Positions 63,458 through 64,000 of a stretch of DNA of 64,000 nt are shown here, in pieces. The stretch is from Chondrilla cf. caribensis. Taxonomy: Eukaryota > Porifera > Demospongiae > Chondrillida > Chondrillidae. The stretch's first letter is position 1, and each line of letters opens with the position of its first letter. Position numbers and translations under genes: made by a program. Location of the stretch: positions 593,515 to 657,514 of the forward strand of contig OZ026555.1 in the NCBI GenBank assembly GCA_964020155.1. Reading direction: 5' to 3'. The notes beneath the pieces were generated by a model that was not told the DNA's origin, made no database searches, and was given only the letters and a program-made list of their open reading frames with translations.

Positions 63458-64000
63458 CTGGGGAGAGGCAGAGCAGGAGACAGCAGTCAATCTATTCTAC
63501 CACTAAAATATGTATGTAGCCTCCCCCACATCAACCACCACTCATACATCACATATGCAATCTCACACATCACATGCAAGCACACATCACCACATGCATG
63601 CACACATCACCACATGCCATCACATATGACCTTGTGCAATCACAGGTAACCACTATTAACCCTCCTGAACACCAGATATCAGGTGCAGCATTGGTGTAGG
63701 AAGCTCTCCTAATAAGATAACTTATCAGGCGGATGATCTCATGGCAACATGACATCAGAGGATGCTGTGATAGAATCATTGATACAAACAGTTGATCGTG
63801 TGTCTACATCAACTGTTACTTAAAATAACACTGACTGTGACGTTCCTGACACAAAATGCGAAGCATTCCTGCACACAATACTTCAACTACATCAAAGCTG
63901 TACTTCATACTTACTATCAGAAATGATTGACACAGTGTACGTAAGGGAGGTACGTATGTGTACTAACCAGGAGTATGTGTAACCAGGAGTGTGTACTAAC
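63458..64000 (-). other. MAGI-like intron, no further exon seen
   Basis: After the WW-end exon no further coding segment could be assigned. A run of (acatcaccacatgc)n-like words lies at 63540-63640. Confidence 0.4.

Overview
This window is animal (metazoan) nuclear DNA. It has split genes with GT-AG introns, tRNA-derived and terminal-inverted-repeat elements, pieces of a LINE, and very many (CA/TG)n microsatellites. The recognisable genes are a phosphagen kinase of the arginine type, a PRSS23-like secreted protease, a lysosomal alpha-mannosidase and a MAGI-type scaffold. These genes, the compact layout, the nested genes and the death-domain expansion fit a non-bilaterian animal, most likely a sponge. 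The species assignment is an inference.

1-16 kb. A decayed ankyrin gene resembling the N-terminus of ANKIB1 is followed by a TG-rich minisatellite and a duplicated 3' piece of an arginine kinase gene. An intact single-exon arginine kinase and an intact PRSS23-like protease come next, both on the plus strand. A two-exon lysosomal alpha-mannosidase then runs on the minus strand from 15750 to 6990. Its 5.7 kb intron holds two tandem 7TM receptor genes on the plus strand. The second receptor arose by a 2 kb duplication that also copied the end of mannosidase exon 1. The same intron carries a relic exon of the receptor family described below and a LINE endonuclease fragment.

16.9-60.5 kb. This is a cluster of ten paralogous genes that I cannot match to any named family. 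Each encodes a predicted two-pass membrane protein: a short Cys-rich N-terminus, TM1, an extracellular loop of roughly 110-210 residues, TM2, then a cytoplasmic tail. Recurring ectodomain marks are a YYIF-like motif and a hydrophobic-Trp motif just before TM2. Six genes (DD-1 to DD-6) end in a death domain. Four (AT-1 to AT-4) end in an acidic, Ser/Tyr-rich tail spliced from several small exons. AT-3 joins a DD-type ectodomain to an AT-type tail, which links the two groups. The order is DD-1> <DD-2 DD-3> <DD-4 DD-5> DD-6> <AT-1 <AT-2 <AT-3 <AT-4. The unit <DD-2 DD-3> was duplicated to give <DD-4 DD-5>, and the second copy took up a LINE. I traced complete reading frames across introns for DD-1, DD-2, DD-4, DD-6, AT-2 and AT-3. 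DD-3, DD-5, AT-1 and AT-4 carry frame breaks, several of them in homopolymers.

61-64 kb. The 3' part of a MAGI-like gene lies on the minus strand and encodes the end of a WW domain followed by three PDZ domains. Its upstream exons are outside the window.
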